38,600 bases of DNA from Bacteroidia bacterium (GTDB taxonomy: Bacteria > Bacteroidota > Bacteroidia > B-17B0 > Aurantibacillaceae). Positions 24,315-32,773 of this stretch are shown here, in pieces. The stretch is taken from positions 1-38,600 of the forward strand of contig JAGNIU010000028.1 of assembly GCA_018000995.1 (NCBI GenBank), given 5' to 3'. Position 1 is the first letter of the stretch; the number at the start of each line of letters is the position of its first letter. The translations under genes were made by a program, and so were the position numbers. The notes below the pieces were generated by a model. That model saw nothing but the letters and a program-made list of their open reading frames with translations. It did no database searches and was not told where the DNA came from.

Positions 24315-27300
24315 TTAGTTCAATTCAGTGGTAACGGCACCCAATCTATCCAATTCAAACAACAAATCATTACTAATGGCCACCTTATATCCTTTTGAGT
24401 GAAGTTTTATGGAGATATTCTCGCTTGGGTCTTCAACAAAAAACTCAACATTACTCTTACCATTAAATTGCTTGAATAAATTTTCGAGATTTGTGATAAG
24501 CTCATCTGTCAGTTTACTTAACTCAACCTTCACTTTTAAATTACTGAAGGCTTTTTGTTTTATCTCATCTAATAATTCAATCTTCTGAACTTTAAACTCT
24601 AAACTACCGGGTTGGTTATAACGTTCCTGAACTCTCCCTTTAACGAAAATAAATAATTGCGGTACCATGAATTTCTGATACTCCACAAAATCTTTCCCAA
24701 ATAACATGATATCTAAAGCACCATGATAATCTTCAATTACAATTTTACCAAACTGATTTCCTGTTTTTGAAGTACGGTTCTCAGTGTTCACTACAATTCC
24801 GGCAATGGTTACGTCTTTATTTTTATAAGGTTCTAATCCCGCTTTTAATAAAGCACAATTAGTTTTACATAAATGTTCAATTTCTAATTTGTATGGGTCG
24901 AGTGGGTGACCGGAAATAAAGAATCCAACCACTTCTTTTTCTCTCGCTAATTGTTCTAATGAATTCCACGGTTCTACTTTTGGTAATTGTGGTTCAGAAA
25001 CTTCAATTTCATCTTCACCACCAAATAAACTGGCTTGCGACGTATCGGTACCATTATTTTTTTGATTACCGTATTTTATCATACGGTCGGTTAGTGTAGA
25101 ACCATCTGTTTCTAATTTAAAAAACATAGCACGGTGAACACCTTCAAAACTATCCATTGCACCGCTTAACGCTAAACCTTCAATTGATTTTTTATTGATG
25201 GCTTTACTATCTAATCGAGATGCGAAATCAAATACACTGGTGAATTTTCCGTTTGCTTTTCTTTCTTCCACTAAAGCTGTCACCACATTCTCTCCAACAC
25301 CTTTTATACTGGCCATTCCAAAACGGATATCTCCATTTGGCATTACACTAAACTTTCCAAATCCTTCGTTAATATCCGGACCAAGCACTTTAATGCCCAT
25401 ACGTTTACATTCTTCCATGAAGAATGCAATCGATTCTATACTTCCAGTGTGATTCAAAATGGAAGCCATGTACTCAGCAGGGTAGTGGGCTTTTAAATAG
25501 GCTGTTTGAAAAGCAACGTAAGCATAACAAGTAGAGTGAGATTTATTGAAGGCGTAACTTGCAAATGCTTCCCAATCTTTCCAAACTTTTTCTAAAACTT
25601 TTGCATCATGTCCGTTCTTTGTAGCATTCTCAACAAATAATGGCTTTAGTTTATCAAGGGTTTTCTTATCCTTTTTTCCCATTGCTTTACGCAATACGTC
25701 AGCATCACCTTTTGTAAAGTTGGCTAGCTTCTGACTCAAACGCATTACTTGCTCTTGGTAAACTGTAATACCATAAGTTTCCTGAAGAAATTCATCCATT
25801 CCTTCTAAATCGTAAGTAATTTTTTCACGACCGTGTTTACGCGCAATGTAATTGGGAATGTAAGCTAATGGTCCCGGACGATATAAAGCGTTCATCGCAA
25901 TTAAATCGGTGAAGCTATCGGGTTTCAATTCTTTTAAAGCTTTTTGCATTCCGGCACTTTCATATTGGAAAATACCGTTTGTTTCGCCGCGTTGAAAAAG
26001 TTGATAGGTTTTTTCATCTTCCAACGAAATGGCATCTATATCAATTTCTACATCACGTGTTTTTTTAATTAAGGTAACTGCATCTTTTATAATGGTGAGT
26101 GTGCGTAATCCGAGGAAGTCCATTTTTAATAAACCTGCGCTTTCTGCAACAGAGTTATCAAATTGGGTTACCAACATATCGCTTTCTTTTCCTTTTGTAA
26201 CAGGAACGTATTTTACCATTTCTCCCGGTGTAATAATTACACCACAGGCGTGAATTCCTGTATTGCGTAAACAACCTTCTAATTCGTATGCTTGTTTTAA
26301 AACATCAGCTTCAGGTGTTTTTTCCTCAGCTAATTTTCTGAAAGCATGCGATTGATCAATTACATCTCGTTTTCCTTCAATCTTTCCTAAATATTTTAAA
26401 TCAATTCCTCCCGGTTTTAATAAGGCACGTAATTTCGCATCTAAACTATCAGGAAACATTTTGGTTAAACGATTCGCATCATCTAAAGGAAGATCTAATA
26501 CACGAGCAGTATCCTTAATAGCGGATTTTCCACCCATTGTACCGTAAGTGATAATTTGCGCAACCTGAGTTGAGCCATATTTTTTAATTACATAATCTAT
26601 TACAGCGCCGCGACCTTCATCATCAAAGTCAATATCTATATCGGGCATACTAATACGATCCGGATTTAAGAAACGCTCAAAGAGGAGATCGAACTTAATC
26701 GGGTCAACATTTGTAATTCCTAAACAATAAGCAATCGCTGAACCGGCTGCAGAACCACGTCCCGGACCAACCGAAACACCTAATCGTCTTGCTTCACTAA
26801 TAAAATCGGCAACAATTAAAAAGTAACCGGGATAACCCATTCTTTCAATAGTCGCTAACTCAAAATCAATTCTGTCTTTTATTTCTTTGGTTAAATCAGG
26901 ATAACGTTTTGCGGCACCAATGTAAGTGAGTTCAGTCATGTAAACGAACTGCTCTGCAATGATGCGCATTTCTTTTTTTAAATCTTCAATAACAACTTCA
27001 CTATATTTTTTATCCGTCCATTCCTTTTCCTTTGAAGCCACAATACGTAAATACGAAGCCTCAATCTCGTCGGATTTACTATCGATAAAATCTTGCGCGA
27101 TTTCAAATTTTGGTAAGAGAACTTCTCTTCCTAATTTAAACTGTTCTATTTTATCTACAATTAAATTCGTGTTAGTAAGTGCCTCCGGAATATCTTGAAA
27201 TAAAACCGCCATTTCAGCAGGAGATTTAAAATAAAATTCCTCGTTCGGCATGCCATATCTAAAACCGCGACCTTTACCTTTTGGTGTTTCTAATTTCTCG

Positions 27301-28790
27301 TTATCCTTTACGCATAATAAAATATCGTGCGACTTAGAACCTTTTTTATCAATATAATAATTGCTGTTAGCAGCGAAGTAGGGAACGTTATGTTTTTTGG
27401 CAAGAGCTAGTAAGAGTCCGTTCGCATATTCTTCGTCTTGCGTTTTAAATTGTCGGTTTATCTCAACATAAAAATCTTCACCAAATTGTTCTTTATACCA
27501 CAGGAAAGCTTGTTCACCTTGTTCCTCACCCAAATTAATAATACTGCTCGGCACCTCAGAACTTAATGAACCCGTAGTTGCAATTAATCCTTCTTTATAT
27601 TTTACTAAAATATCTTTATCAATCCGGGGCACGTAATATGCGCCATCAATTAAACCGATAGAACTAATACGACAAAGATTTTCATATCCTTTACGGTTCT
27701 TCGCGATTAATACTTGAGTATATCCGTTATCTTTTTTGGTTTTGTCTTTATGATCGGCACAAATATTGACTTCACAACCAATAATACATTTTAATTCTGT
27801 TTTCTTTTCGCCAATAACTTCGCCCTTATCAATAGCAGCATTGTGTTCTTTTATTTTTTTATTCTGACTGTCAATTTCTTTCCAGAATAAAAATGCGCCG
27901 TACATATTGCCATGATCGGTTAAAGCAACACCCGGACTTTTAAATTCGATGGCTTTATTTACCAGAGACGCAACATCACTTGTAGATTGAAGAACTGAAA
28001 ACTGTGTGTGATTGTGAAGGTGACTGAATTTTATATCTACATCTGTTGTAGTAGTTGTTGTTTCAACTGTTGTAGCTTTTGCAGCATCTTCTTTTTCTTT
28101 TGCTTCTTTAGCTTTACGTTCTCTCCAATAATTTTCGTGTTTAATTAATTCAGTAAAATCAGGAGCTACGTAATTGATAGTTGGTAAAACATCAGCGGCA
28201 ACTTCTTTTACTTTTGTAATGCCTCTTTTAATAATTTCGAAAAATACTTTTGTAGTTGCATCTACGTCGAACGCCGCATTATGAGCTTCATCAAAACCTT
28301 TGTTAAATAATTTCTGATGTAATTCGGTTAGAGTAGGCCATTTATATTTTCCGCCTCGTCCACCGGGAAGAGCACAATATTCAGTTGTTTGATCGTTCTT
28401 AGTATCAATAAAAGGTTTACCTTCTAAAATATTTGGCAAGCCACAACGTAAAAATTCAGCGCCGACAATGTTTAAATCAAATTCAACGTTATGTCCGCAA
28501 ACATACTGAGCTTTATTAACTGCATCAGTAAATTCCTGTAAAGTATTTTGAAGAAGTTGTCCTTCTTCATTAGCGCGTTCATTAGTAATCCCGTGAATTT
28601 GTATAGTAGCGAAAGGAATAGTGTAGCCCTCCGGTTTTATAATGATAGAGTTATTTTGAAGTAAATTCCCTTTCTCATCATGCAATTGCCAAGCCACCTG
28701 CACCATTCTCGGCCAATTGTCGAAATCAGTAAGTGGGGCATTATAATTTTTTGGTAAGCCTGTAGTTTCGGTATCGAATATTAAGAACAT
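24315..28790 (-). CDS. dnaE: DNA polymerase III alpha subunit with fused N-terminal exonuclease
   Basis: 1491 aa, longer than ordinary DnaE (about 1160). Residues 1-200 form a DnaQ/DEDD exonuclease: FDTETTGLP (Exo I), HNVEFDLNIVGAE (Exo II) and EAHNAAFDVDATT (Exo III). A charged Ala/Lys/Thr linker (about 210-250) leads to the PHP domain starting FSHLHNHTQFSVL near 256. The polymerase palm carries PDIDIDFDDEGR near 715-726 and VGPGRGSAAGSAIAY before it. An OB-fold (VTIAGIVVNTENRTSKTG) and a C-terminal domain follow. It replicates the chromosome, and the fused domain should proofread. Several PHP metal ligands look lost (TND-type motif reads AANSNYY). Flavobacterial DnaE, as I recall, has the same fusion. 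Confidence 0.96.
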   Translation of the reverse strand: MFLIFDTETTGLPKNYNAPLTDFDNWPRMVQVAWQLHDEKGNLLQNNSIIIKPEGYTIPFATIQIHGITNERANEEGQLLQNTLQEFTDAVNKAQYVCGHNVEFDLNIVGAEFLRCGLPNILEGKPFIDTKNDQTTEYCALPGGRGGKYKWPTLTELHQKLFNKGFDEAHNAAFDVDATTKVFFEIIKRGITKVKEVAADVLPTINYVAPDFTELIKHENYWRERKAKEAKEKEDAAKATTVETTTTTTDVDIKFSHLHNHTQFSVLQSTSDVASLVNKAIEFKSPGVALTDHGNMYGAFLFWKEIDSQNKKIKEHNAAIDKGEVIGEKKTELKCIIGCEVNICADHKDKTKKDNGYTQVLIAKNRKGYENLCRISSIGLIDGAYYVPRIDKDILVKYKEGLIATTGSLSSEVPSSIINLGEEQGEQAFLWYKEQFGEDFYVEINRQFKTQDEEYANGLLLALAKKHNVPYFAANSNYYIDKKGSKSHDILLCVKDNEKLETPKGKGRGFRYGMPNEEFYFKSPAEMAVLFQDIPEALTNTNLIVDKIEQFKLGREVLLPKFEIAQDFIDSKSDEIEASYLRIVASKEKEWTDKKYSEVVIEDLKKEMRIIAEQFVYMTELTYIGAAKRYPDLTKEIKDRIDFELATIERMGYPGYFLIVADFISEARRLGVSVGPGRGSAAGSAIAYCLGITNVDPIKFDLLFERFLNPDRISMPDIDIDFDDEGRGAVIDYVIKKYGSTQVAQIITYGTMGGKSAIKDTARVLDLPLDDANRLTKMFPDSLDAKLRALLKPGGIDLKYLGKIEGKRDVIDQSHAFRKLAEEKTPEADVLKQAYELEGCLRNTGIHACGVIITPGEMVKYVPVTKGKESDMLVTQFDNSVAESAGLLKMDFLGLRTLTIIKDAVTLIKKTRDVEIDIDAISLEDEKTYQLFQRGETNGIFQYESAGMQKALKELKPDSFTDLIAMNALYRPGPLAYIPNYIARKHGREKITYDLEGMDEFLQETYGITVYQEQVMRLSQKLANFTKGDADVLRKAMGKKDKKTLDKLKPLFVENATKNGHDAKVLEKVWKDWEAFASYAFNKSHSTCYAYVAFQTAYLKAHYPAEYMASILNHTGSIESIAFFMEECKRMGIKVLGPDINEGFGKFSVMPNGDIRFGMASIKGVGENVVTALVEERKANGKFTSVFDFASRLDSKAINKKSIEGLALSGAMDSFEGVHRAMFFKLETDGSTLTDRMIKYGNQKNNGTDTSQASLFGGEDEIEVSEPQLPKVEPWNSLEQLAREKEVVGFFISGHPLDPYKLEIEHLCKTNCALLKAGLEPYKNKDVTIAGIVVNTENRTSKTGNQFGKIVIEDYHGALDIMLFGKDFVEYQKFMVPQLFIFVKGRVQERYNQPGSLEFKVQKIELLDEIKQKAFSNLKVKVELSKLTDELITNLENLFKQFNGKSNVEFFVEDPSENISIKLHSKGYKVAISNDLLFELDRLGAVTTELN

Positions 28791-28832
28791 TTTATGGAAT
28801 TATAAATTTTGAATGATGAATGTTGAATTTTG

Positions 28833-29381
28833 TTATTTTGATTTGAGAATAATTTTTATTTCTGAAAGTTCGTTTTTTATCTCTAATAAAATTTTGTCGC
28901 TGTTGGTTGATGTTGTTGAAGGAGCTGAGGAGTAACCCTGAGATTTTTCTTTTATAACCTTTTCGCGTTGATTTAAGATTAAAGTTTTAAATTCTTCTGC
29001 ATCATTGATACCAGGAATACTCATCATATTTGTACCATGTTGTCCACCTCCACCTGCAGTTTCAACTCTAATTAACGTTAATCCAAACCAACGTAAAACC
29101 GGGCCTCCTATAAATGAAAGGTCTTGTATGTTCTCTAAGGGAATTGTTTTTTCGATGTGTAATATTAAGCCTTTTGAGAATTTTAATTGTTTTTCGGTTA
29201 ACTGACATTTAAGTGTAAGGAAAAATTTATTACTAAGCCATTGTCCTAACCCAAATATCCAAAATGGTATAAGAACAATACCAAAAACGGTAATAATCAT
29301 ATAAAACAATATGATTAAAAAAATGTAAGTTTTTACTTTAGGATTAAAAGTTGCTTCCTTAATGATTTCATTGTTATCCAT
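28833..29381 (-). CDS. PH (bPH2, YdbS-like) domain membrane protein
   Basis: 182 aa. A membrane hairpin in residues about 20-48 (YIFLIILFYMIITVFGIVLI followed by PFWIFGLGQW) precedes a bacterial PH domain: FFLTLKCQLTEKQLKFSKGL, TIPLENIQDLSFIGGPVLRWFGL and LIRVETAGGGG, the classic bPH2 order. The C-terminal 40 residues form a Ser/Thr linker and an amphipathic helix (EIKNELSEIKIIL). Such proteins are membrane-associated with unclear roles. It is upstream of dnaE by 42 bases and may share transcripts with it. Confidence 0.85.
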   Translation of the reverse strand: MDNNEIIKEATFNPKVKTYIFLIILFYMIITVFGIVLIPFWIFGLGQWLSNKFFLTLKCQLTEKQLKFSKGLILHIEKTIPLENIQDLSFIGGPVLRWFGLTLIRVETAGGGGQHGTNMMSIPGINDAEEFKTLILNQREKVIKEKSQGYSSAPSTTSTNSDKILLEIKNELSEIKIILKSK

Positions 29382-29458
29382 AGCTTAAATTTAACACTAT
29401 TGGCCCTTAAAATTACCAATGTTAAAAACTAATAAAAATAGCTATATTAGAAGGCTAA

Positions 29459-30796
29459 TTGTTTGAGATTAATTTGATTAAAGCCCGTACATATTTCACA
29501 ATATACTTACTCTTAAGTATTTTAAACCTATTTCCTCAGTCAAGTAAGATTGATGCATTGGCTACCTCTGTAATCAGATTAAAGGAGTTTAATAAGATGC
29601 AGGATCGCCATTTAGCTATTACCGATAGTTTCGGAAATATAAAGAATTTTAAACCTGAATTTTATTATCTGGACACTCTTTTACATAAGGTACAAGCCAT
29701 TAAAGATAAAAAATTTGAAGCTATTGTCTGGATGTCGAAAGGAAATTTTTTTCTTGGAACCGGTAATAGTTTTAGTTCTATTGAGTCCTTTAGGAAATCA
29801 ATAAAATTATGGGAAGAACTGAACTATTATTCAGGGGTTTGCAATGCTTATACAAATTTAGGTAATACCTATTTCTATATGTTGGATTATGATAAAGCTT
29901 TAATGTATTATAAAACGGCCATTAGTTATTGTAAAAAAATTACCGATCCAAAGAGTAATAAAGAAGGTAAGTTAGCGAACCTCTATAATAATATGGGTAG
30001 TTTATATTGCTCGATGGATGATTTTGTGTATGGTAAAACTTATTTCAATTTGGCTTTAAACGTTTGGCTTAAAACTAAAGACAGTTTAAGTATTTCCTAT
30101 ATATATAATAATTACGCACAAATATTTAATGAACAAAAGAATTATGATAGTTCTATGGTGTATTATTTTAAGGCATTACGTATAAAGAACTCTTATGGCA
30201 CTTTGTTAGATAAAGCAGATGCTCATCTAAATATTGGAGGTCTTTACCTTGTACTGAAAAAATTACCTCAAGCTTTAGAATATACCACAAAAGCATTATC
30301 GTTTATAGACACCAATTCCTATTCCAGACATTTAATAAGTTGTTATAATAACTTGAATAGAATTTACCATGAAAAGAAGGATTATAAGAATGAATTAAAA
30401 TATTTTAAACTTTACTCAATAGCCAGCGACTCGGCTAATAGTAGGGAGAAAATAAGCAGTATTACAAAAATGGAAATGCAATATGAATTTAGTAAAATTC
30501 ATTTGGCAGATAGTATAAAATCAGTTGAAGAAATTAAATTAAAAGATTTGAAAATATCAGCAAAAAATACACAAACTTATTTTCTGGTATTTATTCTATT
30601 GTTAACTATTGTGGCGTTGAGTTTAATTTATTCAAGATTTAAACTTACTAAAAAGCAAAAATTAATTATTGAAGAAAAGAACAAAGAGATTACAGATAGC
30701 ATTACGTATGCCAAAAAAATTCAGAATTCAATAATGCCTAACGAAAGCTATATCAGCAGAGAAATGAAAAGGCTAAATGAAAAGAAAAAGGGTTGA
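29459..30796 (+). CDS. TPR membrane protein ending where a SpoIIE domain would begin
   Basis: 445 aa from the TTG at 29459; the frame is closed by TAA just before it, and a second TTG at 29474 gives a similar signal peptide (IKARTYFTIYLLLSILNLFPQ). TPR units span about residues 80-315 (GVCNAYTNLGNTYFYMLDY; ANLYNNMGSLYCSMDD; SYIYNNYAQIFNEQKNY). A membrane helix follows (TYFLVFILLLTIVALSLIY, about 375-395). The linker EKNKEITDSITYAKKIQNSIMP matches the SpoIIE proteins at 14125 and 19675, but the protein stops 20 residues later with no phosphatase domain. No remnant of it is visible downstream to 30908. It is either a truncated paralogue or an adaptor form. Confidence 0.8.
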   Translation: MFEINLIKARTYFTIYLLLSILNLFPQSSKIDALATSVIRLKEFNKMQDRHLAITDSFGNIKNFKPEFYYLDTLLHKVQAIKDKKFEAIVWMSKGNFFLGTGNSFSSIESFRKSIKLWEELNYYSGVCNAYTNLGNTYFYMLDYDKALMYYKTAISYCKKITDPKSNKEGKLANLYNNMGSLYCSMDDFVYGKTYFNLALNVWLKTKDSLSISYIYNNYAQIFNEQKNYDSSMVYYFKALRIKNSYGTLLDKADAHLNIGGLYLVLKKLPQALEYTTKALSFIDTNSYSRHLISCYNNLNRIYHEKKDYKNELKYFKLYSIASDSANSREKISSITKMEMQYEFSKIHLADSIKSVEEIKLKDLKISAKNTQTYFLVFILLLTIVALSLIYSRFKLTKKQKLIIEEKNKEITDSITYAKKIQNSIMPNESYISREMKRLNEKKKG

Positions 30797-30908
30797 TAAT
30801 GCCCTGACACCCTCTGTTTTAGGCTATTTCAGCCAATTTCTTAACTTAAAAATATTTGCTTAATTAAAATAAAAGTTGTTATTTGGAAGTAACAAACACA
30901 AGCGAATT

Positions 30909-31976
30909 ATGACAGGTACTTTAGATATTAAAATTGAAAAAACTGCTAAAAGCAGAGTAGGCGAACAAGATGTAAATAACGTTCCTTTCGGGAAAGTTTT
31001 TTCTGACCACATGTTTGTTGCAGAATACGCCGATGGTAAATGGCAATCAGGTTCTATCTCTCCTTATAGAGATGTACCAATGAGTTTAGCACTCTCAGCT
31101 TTACATTACGGTCAGGCTATTTTTGAAGGTATGAAAGCCTATAAAAATGAAAAAGGAGAAGTTTCTTTGTTCAGACCACTAGATAATTTTAAGCGTTTAA
31201 ATATTTCAGCAGCAAGGATGGCAATGCCTGAAATGCCGGAAGAATTATTTATGGGCGGCTTAATGGAATTATTGAAATTAGATAAAGATTGGGTGCCAAG
31301 TTCAGAAACGGGAAGCTTATATATTCGTCCGTTTATGATTGCAACTGATGAAGCGATTGGTGTTAAAGCCAGTGATACTTACAAATTTGTAATTATTACT
31401 TGCCCTGCCGGTAAATATTATTCAGAGCCTATTCGAGTAATGGTAGAAACTAATTATTTCCGTGCTGTTGAAGGTGGAGTAGGTTTTACTAAATGCGCCG
31501 GAAATTACGGAAGAAGTTTATTCCCAACTAAATTAGCACAACAAAAAGGGTATCAACAAGTGATTTGGACGGATGCGAAAACACATTCTTATGTTGAAGA
31601 ATCAGGAACAATGAATTTAATGTTTGTGATGGATAATATTTTAATTACACCTGCTACAAGCGATACCATTCTTGCCGGTGTAACCAGAGATAGCGTTATT
31701 CAATTAGCGCGCGATTGGGGAATGTTGGTGGAAGAACGTAAAGTTTCTATTAAGGAAATTTTTGATGCTCATAAAAACGGAAAATTACAGGAAGCTTTTG
31801 GAGTTGGTACTGCCGCTACTATTGCACAAATTGTAACTATTGGATATGAAGGTAAGGATTATGAATTGCCTCCAATTGATCAACGTAAATTCTCTCCTAA
31901 AGTAGACCAAGCTTTACGCGATATAAGAAAAGGAAGAACGGATGATAAATTCCGTTGGACTTTGAAGGTATCTTAA
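30909..31976 (+). CDS. ilvE: Branched-chain amino acid aminotransferase
   Basis: 355 aa. I start it at the ATG at 30909, which gives TGTLDIKIEKT; a TTG at 30876 in the same frame adds 11 unlikely residues. It is a PLP-dependent fold-type IV enzyme of the larger (group II) class: AIFEGMKAYK, LFRPLDNFKRLNISAARMAMP, SLYIRPFMIATDEAIGVKAS (landmarks), GFTKCAGNYGRSLFPT with the PLP Lys in the preceding strand region, QVIWTDAKTHSYVEESGTMN and ILAGVTRDSVIQLA. It transfers amino groups to make or degrade Leu, Ile and Val in the cytoplasm. It stands alone, with a terminator directly after it. Confidence 0.95.
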   Translation: MTGTLDIKIEKTAKSRVGEQDVNNVPFGKVFSDHMFVAEYADGKWQSGSISPYRDVPMSLALSALHYGQAIFEGMKAYKNEKGEVSLFRPLDNFKRLNISAARMAMPEMPEELFMGGLMELLKLDKDWVPSSETGSLYIRPFMIATDEAIGVKASDTYKFVIITCPAGKYYSEPIRVMVETNYFRAVEGGVGFTKCAGNYGRSLFPTKLAQQKGYQQVIWTDAKTHSYVEESGTMNLMFVMDNILITPATSDTILAGVTRDSVIQLARDWGMLVEERKVSIKEIFDAHKNGKLQEAFGVGTAATIAQIVTIGYEGKDYELPPIDQRKFSPKVDQALRDIRKGRTDDKFRWTLKVS

Positions 31977-32000
31977 CTCTTTATTGGTTATTAATTTTAT

Positions 32001-32035
32001 CGGGTTTCGGTTTGTTCCGGAGCCCGTTTTTTTTT
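32001..32035 (+). terminator. Terminator of ilvE
   Basis: CGGG(T)TTCGG pairs with CCGGA(G)CCCG around a TTTGTT loop and is followed by nine T. It begins 24 bases after the ilvE stop. Confidence 0.8.
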
Positions 32036-32054
32036 GCGCCTTAGCAGGAATCTT

Positions 32055-32675
32055 TTAGTGAACGAAATAATTGAGAATTCCTGTTAGAATAAGAACCACT
32101 CCTGAAATCAATCCTGCATTATGCTCAATTTTATGAGCGTTTATTTTTTTGAGTAATTGCTTTGCAAATGACAACCAAAGTACAATTCCTGCAACAGAAA
32201 TAATAATATAAATTAAACTCACCAGAAAAATATATTTTACCCCTGCTGTTCCCGCTAAAATAAAATACCCTTCAATTTCCAGGCAAGGAGATAAAAACAT
32301 TCCCATTACTAAAACAGTAATAATTTTTTTTGAACTTAATTGTTGTAATTCACCTTCGTTATGTAAATGAAAGTGGTTGTGTTTGTGGTGACGGATAATA
32401 AAAACCAATCCTAACACAATTAAAATAGCAGAAGATATTATTGTAGTAATATATTCATATTCTTTACTCACTTTAAAACTTAATAAACCAATTGCAATAC
32501 CTAACAAAACAGTGCTTAATGCATGCGCCAAAGCCGAGATAATTGTAATACGAAGTGTTTGCTCCCTGGTCCAACTAAATTTTTTTTCGAAAGCCAAAAT
32601 AGGTATCCAATGACTCGGAATTAAAGCATGTAAAATGCTAATGGTAAGTGTGCCTATGATAAGTTGTGAAATCAA
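32055..32675 (-). CDS. Six-helix membrane protein with His-rich loop, NicO/RcnA-like
   Basis: 206 aa. About six hydrophobic helices are visible. HALIPSHWIPI in the first, HALSTVLLG in the second and MGMFLSPCLEIEGYF later resemble the metal-binding helices of nickel/cobalt exporters (NicO/RcnA, LysE superfamily). A His-rich cytosolic loop between helices 3 and 4 (RHHKHNHFHLHNEGE) is typical of this group. The assignment is motif-level, and the transported metal is unknown. The start is TTG (32673-32675); the frame closes with TAA upstream and there is no in-frame ATG nearby. It follows the terminator of the M4 protease gene. Confidence 0.75.
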   Translation of the reverse strand: MISQLIIGTLTISILHALIPSHWIPILAFEKKFSWTREQTLRITIISALAHALSTVLLGIAIGLLSFKVSKEYEYITTIISSAILIVLGLVFIIRHHKHNHFHLHNEGELQQLSSKKIITVLVMGMFLSPCLEIEGYFILAGTAGVKYIFLVSLIYIIISVAGIVLWLSFAKQLLKKINAHKIEHNAGLISGVVLILTGILNYFVH

Positions 32676-32727
32676 GTCGTATTTTAATGGAAGGCGAAGT
32701 TACGGTTTTAATTGGGATTAGAGACAT

Positions 32728-32757
32728 AAAAAAAGGCCTCCTATTTGGAAGCCTTTT
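32728..32757 (-). terminator. Terminator of the first M4 protease gene
   Basis: On the minus strand AAAGGCTTCC and GGAGGCCTTT form a stem with one G-T pair and a T tail (A run 32728-32734 on the plus strand). It ends about 16 bases past the stop at 32774. Confidence 0.75.
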
Positions 32758-32773
32758 AATAATGAGATTTGTA

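Noticed and set aside
30876..30908. TTG start upstream of ilvE
   Set aside because: The extra residues do not resemble other branched-chain aminotransferases and a normal ATG follows.
22132..32757. Shared AAAGGC...GCCTTT stems of several terminators, considered as a dispersed repeat
   Set aside because: They share only the short GC core expected of terminators, and each sits directly after a stop codon with a T run.
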